Source: Prevotellaceae bacterium
GTDB taxonomy: Bacteria > Bacteroidota > Bacteroidia > Bacteroidales > UBA932
Reading direction: 5' to 3'
Length of the DNA: 14,171 nucleotides
Assembly: GCA_031288885.1 (NCBI GenBank)
Contig: JAITQP010000086.1
Span: 1 to 14,171 of the forward strand
A program made the position numbers and the translations under genes. The stretch's first letter is position 1; every line of letters starts with the position of its first letter. Under the pieces are notes generated by a model. It did not search any database, had not been told where the DNA came from, and saw only the letters and a program-made list of their open reading frames with translations. Positions 1 through 6,478 of the stretch are shown one piece after another.

Positions 1-60
1 TGCGCGCATTACCGCGCTGTATGTGTCATAGGCACAAATTTTTTTTTATGTGTTCAGCTG

Positions 61-90
61 CAAAGGTAAAAACATTTTTTGTTAATACAA
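61..90 (-). promoter_or_regulatory. Bacteroidota-type promoter firing leftward out of the window
   Basis: On the minus strand a TTG (88-90) lies 19 bp upstream of TACCTTTG (61-68). This fits the Bacteroidota sigma-ABfr consensus of TTTG at -33 and TAnnTTTG at -7. The 13 bases beginning at the -7 box are the same as those of the box at 5013 (TACCTTTGCAGCT). Transcription would start near position 54 and read leftward into a gene beyond the window. It is the best match to the full two-box consensus in this window. Confidence 0.6.
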
Positions 91-115
91 GCAAGGGTGG
101 TGATTTTTTTCTTAC

Positions 116-165
116 GCCGAGCTCTGCTTCGCTCCGGTTGCTTCACTTCGCTTACAATGACGCGA
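116..165. repeat. Dispersed intergenic repeat of the 'HCERSEA' type
   Basis: The minus strand reads CGTCATTGTAAGCGAAGTGA and continues into GCAACCGGAGCGAAGCAGAG. This resembles a family of short intergenic repeats found in many draft bacterial genomes, often mis-called as small ORFs whose peptides contain HCERSEA-like strings; here the frame reads RHCKRSEATG. It lies between tRNA-Pro and the leftward promoter and codes for nothing evident. The assignment rests on memory of the motif. Other copies in this genome would be needed to prove that it is a repeat. Confidence 0.5.
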
Positions 166-289
166 GGCGTGAGCCATGATGGAAGCAAGGCAGCGTTGCA
201 ACAACATCCTTTGATATTGTAAAGAGGGGTAACAATAGTGAGGCAATAGACGGGTTTTCAGAAGGCAAACCTCAAAATGCTTGTACTTG

Positions 290-363
290 TCGGGGTGGCC
301 GGATTTGAACCGACGACCTCCTGCTCCCAAAGCAGGCGCGATACCGGGCTACGCTACACCCCG
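290..363 (-). tRNA. tRNA-Pro (anticodon UGG)
   Basis: The minus strand folds as a complete cloverleaf. The 7-bp acceptor stem is CGGGGTG (357-363) paired with CACCCCG (291-297), with discriminator A at 290. The anticodon arm is CTGCT-TTGGGAG-CAG with anticodon TGG, and the T-loop contains GTTCAAATC. The 3' CCA is not encoded and must be added after transcription. The anticodon is followed by G (G36-G37), which makes this tRNA a substrate for TrmD, whose gene lies about 1.3 kb upstream on the same strand. It lies 72 bp downstream of the Lys/Ala-rich protein gene and has its own promoter. Confidence 0.97.
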
Positions 364-374
364 AAAAAAGTTTA

Positions 375-382
375 CAAAAGTA
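375..382 (-). promoter_or_regulatory. -7 box of the tRNA-Pro promoter
   Basis: TACTTTTG on the minus strand matches the Bacteroidota -7 consensus TAnnTTTG. It lies 11 bp upstream of the tRNA 5' end, so transcription would start a few bases before the mature tRNA. No clear TTG is seen at -33; the region there is a T-run. The tRNA can therefore be transcribed independently of the gene upstream. Confidence 0.55.
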
Positions 383-435
383 CAATTTTTTTTGAGTAAT
401 GGAAAAAAACACACGCTCTTTTCCGTTTTTTTTCG

Positions 436-1437
436 TTACAAGCTGTCATCGTCGGCGCCGCCATCGTCCACTATTGCGTCGTCCACATCGCCATCGCCTG
501 CAATAACGTCGTCGCTGCTGTCCACAACGCGGCTGATAACGCTGTCCAAAATATCGTCGTCGTCTTTGGGGTGCGCGTCTATTTTCACGTCAACTTTCAC
601 GAGGTAGCTGGCGTCGTCGGTTTCGAGCATTACCGCGTGAAAGAAGTCCGTTTCGGTTTTGTTGACTTTTATCACGTAGTCGCTCCATCCGGTTGGGTAT
701 TTTTGGCGGAAGAGCTCCAGCAGCTCCGGCGACAAATTTTTGTAGCTTACCACCACGCGCCGCTTGCCAATGCCTACGCCAATTCGGGGCAGGTTGCGCT
801 TGGCTTGCTCCTGAGCGAGGGGTTGCGGCGCCTGAGCCTGCTGGGCGGTGGCGTTTTTTACCGAGGGCTTGGGTTGAGCCTTGGGCGGCACAGCTTTCTT
901 GGCCGTTGCCTCCTGCTTTGGCTTGCTCGTTTGGCTTGCTTCCGCTTTTTTTGCGGGTTGCGCCGCCGGCTTTTTCGCCGCCGGCTTGGTTGCCGTTTTG
1001 GCTACAACCTTTGCCGGCGTTTTTGCCGACGCCTTTGCCGGTGTTTTGGCAGCTGCGCTTGGCTTTGCCGCAGGCTTCACGGTTTTTGTGGGCGCCGCCG
1101 TTTTTTTGTTAGCCGCAGCCTTGGCAGGTGCGCTCTTTTTTGCAGCCGGTTTTACAACGTTCTTGGGCGTAGCGGTTTTTTTAGCCGCAATATTTTTAGC
1201 TGCCGCAGGCTTTGCGGCGGCCTTTACGGTAGCCTTCGCGGCGGCGGTGGTTACGGCTTTCTTGGGGGTAGCTTTTTTGGGTGTAGCGGGCTTAGCGATG
1301 CTCTTTTTTGCAGGGGTTGCTTTTGCCGGTTGCTTTGCCACAGGTTTTGCCGCTTTAGGCGTAGCTTTCACCGCAGATTTTGCTGCTGCTGTGCTTTTCT
1401 TCATAGCCGGTTTCGTAGCTTTCTTCTTCGTTGCCAT
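436..1437 (-). CDS. Histone-H1-like Lys/Ala/Pro-rich protein with acidic tail
   Basis: The 333-residue protein has three visible parts. Residues 1 to about 205 are low-complexity Lys/Ala/Pro/Thr sequence with recurring KPAAK, TPAK and AAKK units, like bacterial histone-H1-like proteins. Residues about 206-290 form a compact, ordinary-looking domain (motif LPRIGVGIGKRRVVVSYKNL, with an aromatic WSDYVIKV strand). Residues 291-333 are an Asp-rich tail. The basic arm suggests binding to DNA, RNA or another polyanion; the acidic tail could bind the arm in cis. I do not recognise the middle domain, and no function is assigned beyond this. There is no signal peptide, so a cytoplasmic or nucleoid location is likely. 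The ATG at 1437 is followed at once by the basic arm (ATKKKATK). The complementary strand has long open frames here, but these are shadows of the GC-rich Ala/Lys codons. Confidence 0.88.
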   Translation of the reverse strand: MATKKKATKPAMKKSTAAAKSAVKATPKAAKPVAKQPAKATPAKKSIAKPATPKKATPKKAVTTAAAKATVKAAAKPAAAKNIAAKKTATPKNVVKPAAKKSAPAKAAANKKTAAPTKTVKPAAKPSAAAKTPAKASAKTPAKVVAKTATKPAAKKPAAQPAKKAEASQTSKPKQEATAKKAVPPKAQPKPSVKNATAQQAQAPQPLAQEQAKRNLPRIGVGIGKRRVVVSYKNLSPELLELFRQKYPTGWSDYVIKVNKTETDFFHAVMLETDDASYLVKVDVKIDAHPKDDDDILDSVISRVVDSSDDVIAGDGDVDDAIVDDGGADDDSL

Positions 1438-1622
1438 AATCTCGTATAAAAATACTCTTTGTTAGTGTTGAATTATGGTACAATAATACGGTATTTTTAT
1501 ATTGTCGTACTCGTGCATTTGCATAAATAATATAAAAAATAGAGAATTTATATTTACTGACTATTTACGTATTTGGTAAATTATCTGTCAATCAGCGGTA
1601 TGTTGGTGGGGCAAGGGTTTGG

Positions 1623-2309
1623 CTATTCGCAGCGCCTATCGAGCAAATCGGGGCGCAGGCGCGCCGTACGCTCCAGCGCTTGCTCCTCCTGCCACTTTGC
1701 AATCTCCCTAAAGTTGCCCGACAGCAGCACCTCCGGCACCTTCCAGCCGTTGAACTCCGCCGGTCGCGTGTACACCGGCGCGGAGAGCAGGTTGTCCTGA
1801 AACGAGTCGCTCAGCGCCGACGTTTCGTTAGAGATAGCGTCCGGCAGCAGCCGCACCACGCTATCCACCACCACGGCTGCCGCGAGCTCGCCGCCGGTAA
1901 GCACGTAGTCGCCTACCGACAGCTCCCGCGTGATGAGGCGCTCGCGCACCCTGTGGTCAACGCCCTTGTAGTGCCCGCACAGGAGGATGATGTTTTTTTG
2001 CAGGGACAGCTGGTTGGCAATGCGCTGGTTGTAGCGCTCGCCGTCGGGCGTTAGGAAGATAACGTCGTCGTACGTGCGCTCGGCTTTGAGCTTTTCCATC
2101 AGCGCAAAAATAGGGTCAATTTTCAGCACCATTCCGGCGTCGCCGCCAAAGGAGTAGTCGTCCACGCGGCGGTGCTTGTCGGTGGCGTAGTCGCGGATGT
2201 TGTGCACGCAGACGTCAACCACCCCTTTTGCCTGCGCCCGCTTGATGATGGAGTGCCCAAAGGGGCTGTCGAGCAGCTCGGGAAGCACGGTGAGAATGTC
2301 TATACGCAT
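1623..2309 (-). CDS. trmD: tRNA (guanine-N1-)-methyltransferase TrmD
   Basis: TrmD transfers a methyl group from S-adenosylmethionine to N1 of G37 in tRNAs with G at position 36 (Leu, Pro, Arg-CCG), which prevents +1 frameshifting. The 228-residue protein is a full-length SPOUT-class enzyme. It opens with [17 protein letters not shown], carries the trefoil-knot motifs [13 protein letters not shown] (109-121) and [11 protein letters not shown] (133-143), has Arg153, and has the catalytic Asp168 in DSFQD followed by PVYTRPAEF. It ends with the helical C-terminal domain, including [13 protein letters not shown]. The start ATG lies three bases downstream of a GAATTAC heptamer repeat. It reads toward the Lys/Ala-rich protein and tRNA-Pro, all on one strand. 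Usual neighbours such as rimM, rpsP or rplS are absent. Confidence 0.97.
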   Translation of the reverse strand: MRIDILTVLPELLDSPFGHSIIKRAQAKGVVDVCVHNIRDYATDKHRRVDDYSFGGDAGMVLKIDPIFALMEKLKAERTYDDVIFLTPDGERYNQRIANQLSLQKNIILLCGHYKGVDHRVRERLITRELSVGDYVLTGGELAAAVVVDSVVRLLPDAISNETSALSDSFQDNLLSAPVYTRPAEFNGWKVPEVLLSGNFREIAKWQEEQALERTARLRPDLLDRRCE

Positions 2310-2312
2310 TGA

Positions 2313-2351
2313 GAATTACGAATTACGAATTAGGAATTACGAATTACGAAT
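2313..2351. repeat. GAATTAC heptamer tandem repeat in the trmD leader
   Basis: There are five full copies of a 7-bp unit plus four bases. Four of the full copies read GAATTAC and the third reads GAATTAG. The array ends three bases before the trmD start codon, so a transcript from upstream carries 5'-GUAAUUC repeats just ahead of the initiation site. A 7-bp unit does not preserve triplet frame, but the array is not in coding sequence. Copy number could change the distance between trmD and its promoter. The same word occurs in short tandem arrays in unrelated bacteria. Confidence 0.85.
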
Positions 2352-2445
2352 GATGCAAGGCGTACTCTGCAAAACGGAATTCAACGAAGTTAATCCGGAA
2401 TGCTCATTTTGCTCTGCGCTGTAAATCCTGCAAAATGCTGAACGG

Positions 2446-2895
2446 CTAATTCGCAAGCACCTTTACCACGACCTTCTTTACTTCGCCGCTGCCCACCAGC
2501 GGTGCGTGCGCGTCTTCGGGGAAGAAAACGGCAAATTGACCGGCCTTGATTTCCACGTAGGTATCCGGCTTGTCGGCGTAGAAAATGATGTCCTTTTCGG
2601 GGTTATACGCTACCTTAACGTTTTTGCAGTCGGGGCGGTGGCTCCAGCCAAAGCCCTCCTTGCCGCCAACGCAAACCTGTATGTCGATGTAGCGGTCGTG
2701 CGCCTCGTGCTTGGCGGCCTCCGGCGCAAGCCCTTGGCGCACCATAAAGGTGGCGTAAACTTCGGCGCCGTCAATTTCGTACTTGCGCTCCTCGAGCCGG
2801 CTCAGGTCGTTGCTGAGGAGAAAGCCAAACGCTTTTTCAAAGCGGGGGTTGAGCGAAAAATATTTTTTCGCGTTGGACAGATGGTCGATTATCAT
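2446..2895 (-). CDS. YhcH/YjgK/YiaL (DUF386) family protein
   Basis: The 149-residue protein matches the length and motifs of the DUF386 beta-sandwich (cupin-like) family. Members include E. coli TabA, YiaL, EbgC and the sialic-acid anomerase NanQ (YhcH). Diagnostic motifs are EAHDRYIDIQ (64-73), with putative metal-binding His and Glu, and FFPEDAHAP (124-132). Family members are cytoplasmic and act on free sugars, for example by speeding mutarotation; the exact sugar cannot be read from sequence. The start MIIDHL is typical of the family. It diverges from cstA with 86 bp between them. It lies upstream of trmD on the same strand, but the gap of about 136 bp does not demand an operon. Confidence 0.9.
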   Translation of the reverse strand: MIIDHLSNAKKYFSLNPRFEKAFGFLLSNDLSRLEERKYEIDGAEVYATFMVRQGLAPEAAKHEAHDRYIDIQVCVGGKEGFGWSHRPDCKNVKVAYNPEKDIIFYADKPDTYVEIKAGQFAVFFPEDAHAPLVGSGEVKKVVVKVLAN

Positions 2896-2922
2896 AGCAA
2901 AAAATGTTTAATTTTGTTGCGA

Positions 2923-2930
2923 CAAATATA
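2923..2930 (-). promoter_or_regulatory. -7 box of the DUF386 gene promoter
   Basis: TATATTTG on the minus strand is an exact match to TAnnTTTG, 27 bp upstream of the DUF386 start codon. A CTG stands 20 bp further upstream in place of the -33 TTG. The expected 5' leader is about 20 bases and A/T-rich, with no Shine-Dalgarno sequence, as is normal in this phylum. Confidence 0.55.
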
Positions 2931-2981
2931 GCTATTTTCGTCATGATATGCAGCGCGATGTTGAATTTTGATTTTTGAGTA

Positions 2982-4406
2982 ATGTACAGCTTCACTATTT
3001 GCGCAATCCTTTTGGTTGCGGGCTACCTGATTTACGGCGCTGTGGTAGAGCGCATTTTTGGCGTGGACGCCGCCCGCCCAACGCCCGTACAAACGCGCTA
3101 CGATGGCGTGGACTACGTTCCGCTACCGTGGTGGAAGATTTTTTTTATCCAGCTCCTCAACATTGCCGGTCTGGGGCCGATATTTGGCGCTATTATGGGC
3201 GCGGTGTACGGCGCCTCGGCGTTTTTGTGGATTGTGCTCGGGTGCATTTTTGGCGGCGCGGTGCACGACTACTGCGCGGGCATGCTCTCCATACGGCACG
3301 GCGGCGAAAGCCTGCCCGAAACCATAGGGCGATACATGGGGAAGCCGTTTAAGCAGGGCATTCGGGTATTTACGGTGCTGCTCATGCTGCAGGTGGGCGC
3401 GGTGTTCATTGCCGGACCTGCCGACCTGCTCGCCGGCTTCACGCCCAGCTTCATGACCTCCGCCTTTTGGGTGGCGGTTATTTTCATATACTACCTGCTG
3501 GCCACGCTGCTCCCCATCGACAAGTTCATAGGGCGCATTTACCCGATTTTTGGGGTGGCGCTGCTGTTCATGGCGGTGGGCGTGCTCGCTTCGCTCTTTT
3601 ACTACCAACCTCCCATCCCCGAGATTACGCAGGGCGTAGGCAACATGCGCCCCGACGCCGAGCAGTACCCCATTTTTCCGCTCCTTTTCATTTCCATTGC
3701 CTGCGGCGCCATATCGGGGTTTCACGCCACGCAGTCGCCCCTCATGGCGCGGTGCGTAAAGAACGAAAAGCTGGGGCGGAGAATTTTTTTCGGCTCCATG
3801 GTTGCCGAAGGGCTCATGGCGCTGACGTGGGCGGCGGCGGCGGCAAGCTTCTTTGGGTCGGTGGGCGGCCTGCAGCAGTTCTTGGCGGAGCACGGCAACA
3901 ACGCCGCGCCGGTGGTGGACGCTATCGTAAACTCGTGGATGGGGCGCGTGGGCGGGCTGCTGGCCCTAATTGGCGTAGTGGTGGCGCCCATCACCTCCGG
4001 AGACACGGCGCTGCGCTCCGCACGGCTTATTGTGGCGGATATTACGGGCGTTGAGCAGCGCAGCATCAGGAGCAGGCTCTACATTACCCTGCCCATTTTT
4101 TGCGTGGTGTTTTTGCTCCTGCAGGTCAACTTCGACGTTATCTGGCGATACTTTGCGTGGAGCAACCAAACCCTTGCCGCCTGCACCCTGTGGGCGATTA
4201 CCGTGTACTTTGCGCAGCAAAAGCGCTGCTACTGGATTACGCTCGCGCCGGCGGTATTCATGACGATGGTTTGCTCCACCTACCTGCTGATTGCCCCCGA
4301 AGGGTTTGCGCTACAGCACGCCGCAGCGTACGTTGGCGGGGCCATATTTACGGCCGCCACGCTGCTGATTTTTGCCCGATGGATGCGGCGCAGGCCGGCC
4401 TGTTAG
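2982..4406 (+). CDS. cstA: Carbon starvation protein CstA, short form
   Basis: This is an inner-membrane transporter of the CstA/BtsT family, which takes up pyruvate (and, by older evidence, peptides) when carbon is limiting. At 474 residues it is much shorter than E. coli CstA (about 700), as is usual for the Bacteroidota form. It has many hydrophobic segments from the first residues on. Family signatures are GAVHDYCAGMLSIRHGGES near residues 88-106, GAISGFHATQSPLMARC near 239-255, and ITSGDTALRSARLIVAD near 338-354. The ATG at 2982 begins directly with the first membrane segment. The gene stands alone on the plus strand, convergent with the DUF3127 gene 35 bp downstream. No membrane-bound sensor kinase pair of the BtsSR type is next to it. 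I found no clean promoter ahead of it; TATTTTCG at 2933 is an imperfect -7 candidate. Confidence 0.95.
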   Translation: MYSFTICAILLVAGYLIYGAVVERIFGVDAARPTPVQTRYDGVDYVPLPWWKIFFIQLLNIAGLGPIFGAIMGAVYGASAFLWIVLGCIFGGAVHDYCAGMLSIRHGGESLPETIGRYMGKPFKQGIRVFTVLLMLQVGAVFIAGPADLLAGFTPSFMTSAFWVAVIFIYYLLATLLPIDKFIGRIYPIFGVALLFMAVGVLASLFYYQPPIPEITQGVGNMRPDAEQYPIFPLLFISIACGAISGFHATQSPLMARCVKNEKLGRRIFFGSMVAEGLMALTWAAAAASFFGSVGGLQQFLAEHGNNAAPVVDAIVNSWMGRVGGLLALIGVVVAPITSGDTALRSARLIVADITGVEQRSIRSRLYITLPIFCVVFLLLQVNFDVIWRYFAWSNQTLAACTLWAITVYFAQQKRCYWITLAPAVFMTMVCSTYLLIAPEGFALQHAAAYVGGAIFTAATLLIFARWMRRRPAC

Positions 4407-4441
4407 GGCTTGGGGCTTCCATTTTGCGCCCGCGGCGCGCC

Positions 4442-4822
4442 TTAGAAGGGCAAATCGTCCTTACCCTCCTCGCCCTCGGCAAAGGGCTGCGGCGCGGGGC
4501 CGGCAGGCTGAGCTGCCGCGGGCGCCGCCGCGGTGGGGGCTGACGCGGGCGAGCTTTCATCTACAAGGTCAATTTTCCACACGCGCAGGTCGGTGTACCA
4601 CTTCCCGTTAAACTCGCGGCTTTCTATGTCGAACGAGATGTTGAGCGTATTGCCCACAACGAGCACGCTGGGGTTTACCTTGTCGCCCCAAATCGAGAGG
4701 CACACCTTTTTGGGGTACTGTCCGTCGGTTTCCACGACGATTTCTTGTCGTTTCCACGTACCGTTTCGGCCCTCGCCGGTTTGCAGGGGTAGCAGCTGGG
4801 TTAGCTTGGCTTTTAGTTCCAT
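4442..4822 (-). CDS. DUF3127 OB-fold protein with SSB-like acidic tip
   Basis: The 126-residue protein has a DUF3127 domain at 1 to about 88 (motifs GRNGTWKRQEIVVET, CLSIWGDK and SREFNGKWYTDLRVWKID). This is a small beta-rich domain resembling an oligonucleotide-binding fold. It is followed by an Ala/Pro-rich flexible linker (about 89-112) and a short acidic end, EGEEGKDDLPF. The layout of OB domain, disordered linker and acidic tip ending in Pro-Phe mirrors single-stranded DNA-binding protein, whose DDDIPF tip recruits repair and replication proteins. The domain assignment is from family knowledge. Binding to single-stranded DNA and a protein-docking role for the tip are inferences. It has a strong -7 box and a short leader, so it is probably monocistronic. 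Confidence 0.9.
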   Translation of the reverse strand: MELKAKLTQLLPLQTGEGRNGTWKRQEIVVETDGQYPKKVCLSIWGDKVNPSVLVVGNTLNISFDIESREFNGKWYTDLRVWKIDLVDESSPASAPTAAAPAAAQPAGPAPQPFAEGEEGKDDLPF

Positions 4823-4851
4823 AGTTTGATTTATTTAGTTTTTGATGGAGA

Positions 4852-4859
4852 CAAAGATA
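4852..4859 (-). promoter_or_regulatory. -7 box of the DUF3127 gene promoter
   Basis: TATCTTTG on the minus strand is an exact TAnnTTTG match, 29 bp ahead of the start codon. A CTG about 18 bp upstream is a weak -33 element. The leader between is A/T-rich without a Shine-Dalgarno sequence. Confidence 0.55.
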
Positions 4860-5012
4860 CAAAGTGTTTTCTTGTTTCAGGAACACCTTTAAGAAATTTT
4901 TGCGTATTTTTCTTTCGGAAGAGTTTCTCTACACCCTTGCACCACTAATTATCAATCATTGCTAAAAAAACACCTCTCTTTTCTTTGTTTCCCCAACCAA
5001 TGGAATTTTACC

Positions 5013-5020
5013 TACCTTTG
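5013..5020 (+). promoter_or_regulatory. -7 box of the HAD hydrolase promoter
   Basis: TACCTTTG lies 50 bp ahead of the HAD start codon. The nearest TTTG upstream (4984-4987) is 25 bp away, rather long for a -33 element, so the -7 box carries the call. The predicted leader is A/T-rich and ends in the A-rich run typical before start codons in this phylum. The surrounding 13 bases match the promoter at the left edge of the window. Confidence 0.55.
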
Positions 5021-5070
5021 CAGCTTATATAAAGTAAAGTAGATTTTTTCAAGTAACGAATAAATAAAAG

Positions 5071-5709
5071 ATGGTTAAGCTGGTAGCATTTGATTTGGAC
5101 GGGACGATAGGCGAAACTATTTCCCTGTGTATAGAGGCTTTTAAGGAGGCTGTTAGCCCTCACATCGCTAAGCGGCTCACGGAGGAGGATATCGTGCAGA
5201 CGTTTGGGCTGAACGAGGAGGGGATGATAAAACAAATAGCGGGCGAGCATTGGCGCGCGGCGCTGAATGATTTTTACGCTCGCTACAGGTCGCTGCACGG
5301 CCTGTGCACCGCTCCGTTTGCCGGCGTCGAAGAGCTGATAGGCGAGCTGAGAGCCCGCAACGTTCTGGTGGCGCTTGTTACGGGAAAGGGGCAGGTGAGC
5401 TGCGACATTACCCTTGAGCAGTTCGGCATGAGCCGCAGCTTTGACTGCATAGAAACCGGCTCTCCCGAAAAGAACAGAAAGGCGGAGGCGTTTTGCAGCC
5501 TTTTGCAGCGCTACCACCTGCAGCCGGACGAGCTGGTGTACGTTGGCGACGCCGTTTCGGATGTTGATTCGTGCCGTGAAGCGGGCATCCGCTGCCTGTC
5601 CGCCGCGTGGGCACAGTCCGCCGACGTACACCGGCTGGAAAAGCACAATGCGGGGAATGTATTCCTTACGGTTAGCGCCGCGCGGGAGCGCATCCTCCGG
5701 CTGCTGTAG
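5071..5709 (+). CDS. HAD-superfamily phosphatase (phosphoglycolate-phosphatase-like)
   Basis: The 212-residue cytoplasmic enzyme carries all four haloacid-dehalogenase motifs. Motif I is DLDGT (8-12), with nucleophile Asp8 and acid/base Asp10. Motif II is Thr104 in LVTGKG. Motif III is probably Lys134 in SPEKN. Motif IV is VGDAVSDVDS (158-167), with Mg2+-binding Asp160 and Asp164. An alpha-helical cap between motifs I and II places it in subfamily IA, like Gph and PgmB. The substrate is a small phosphorylated metabolite; 2-phosphoglycolate is the commonest for such sequences but cannot be fixed here. It is convergent with cutC, with only 8 bp between the stop codons. It is transcribed from its own promoter. 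Confidence 0.92.
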   Translation: MVKLVAFDLDGTIGETISLCIEAFKEAVSPHIAKRLTEEDIVQTFGLNEEGMIKQIAGEHWRAALNDFYARYRSLHGLCTAPFAGVEELIGELRARNVLVALVTGKGQVSCDITLEQFGMSRSFDCIETGSPEKNRKAEAFCSLLQRYHLQPDELVYVGDAVSDVDSCREAGIRCLSAAWAQSADVHRLEKHNAGNVFLTVSAARERILRLL

Positions 5710-5717
5710 CCCGCCCG

Positions 5718-6452
5718 CTACGCTCCCGCCAGCGAAAGTATGCTTTTTATCTTGTCGCCATCGGCGCGCCACAGGCTGTGCTCCTCGTCCGGCGCGCCCA
5801 AGAGCGGGTTGCGGTAGCGCATGCCGCCCGCGTAGCGGCTGCGAAACGTGCCGTGCAGCTCGCTCACCCCCGTGATTTTGATAAGCTCCGCGGCGTTCTG
5901 CGGCGTAACTCCCGCGCCGGCCATGATGCCAATGCGCCCGCCGGCTTTTTCCACCAGCTCCCGTATCGCGCCCGCGCCCTCCGGCGCAGCGTTGCGCCCT
6001 CCGGAGGTGAGGATACGCTCGCAGCCCAGCCCAATGATGACCTCCATTGCCTCTGTCAGGCTGCGGGAGCGGTCAACGGCGCGGTGAAAGGTAACGCCCA
6101 TGCCGCCGCTGCGCGCCTCCTCCACCAGCAGGCGGCAGCGTTGCTCGTCCACAGCGCCGTCGCTCATCAGCATGCCGATAACCACGCCGTCGCAGCCCAG
6201 CTTGCCGCACGCGCGAACGTCCGCCAGCATGATTTCGAGCTCCGCATCGCTGTAAAGAAAATCGCCGCCGCGCGGACGAATTAGCACGTAGAGCTTTATG
6301 GAGAGGCGCTTTCGGACGGCCTCTATCAGCCCCCGCGAGGGCGTTGTGCCGCCCTCCGGCAGGCTGACGCAAAGCTCTACCCTGTGCGCCCCGCTCGACT
6401 GGGCAATGACCGCCGAGTCAAGGGAGTCGGCGCAAACTTCGAGTGTAAACAT
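5718..6452 (-). CDS. cutC: CutC family TIM-barrel protein
   Basis: At 244 residues this is the usual length for CutC. Conserved blocks are HRVELCVSLPEGGTTPS (23-39), RPRGGDFLYS (59-68), GVTFHRAVDRS (119-129), RILTSGG (146-152) and IMAGAGV (176-182), all along a TIM barrel. The family was named for copper tolerance in E. coli, but a direct role in copper handling has been questioned and its reaction is not settled. It is the last gene of a four-gene run and starts 26 bp after the porin gene. The protein is probably cytoplasmic, since no signal peptide is visible. Confidence 0.95.
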   Translation of the reverse strand: MFTLEVCADSLDSAVIAQSSGAHRVELCVSLPEGGTTPSRGLIEAVRKRLSIKLYVLIRPRGGDFLYSDAELEIMLADVRACGKLGCDGVVIGMLMSDGAVDEQRCRLLVEEARSGGMGVTFHRAVDRSRSLTEAMEVIIGLGCERILTSGGRNAAPEGAGAIRELVEKAGGRIGIMAGAGVTPQNAAELIKITGVSELHGTFRSRYAGGMRYRNPLLGAPDEEHSLWRADGDKIKSILSLAGA

Positions 6453-6478
6453 TTTTTGAGGAAATATAATAGATTTTT

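Noticed and set aside
112..330. 72-codon minus-strand frame at the left edge
   Set aside because: It overlaps tRNA-Pro and the dispersed repeat; its peptide is the typical false product of that repeat.
571..1465. Long plus-strand open frames opposite the Lys/Ala-rich gene
   Set aside because: They are complements of Lys/Ala/Pro codons, giving Phe/Gly/Ala/Arg/Cys-rich low-complexity peptides with no family features. The minus-strand frame has a coherent domain, start and acidic tail.
2363..2436. Two CTGCAAAA direct repeats and a bulged hairpin between trmD and the DUF386 gene
   Set aside because: The repeats are too short and the hairpin has two bulges, so chance cannot be excluded.
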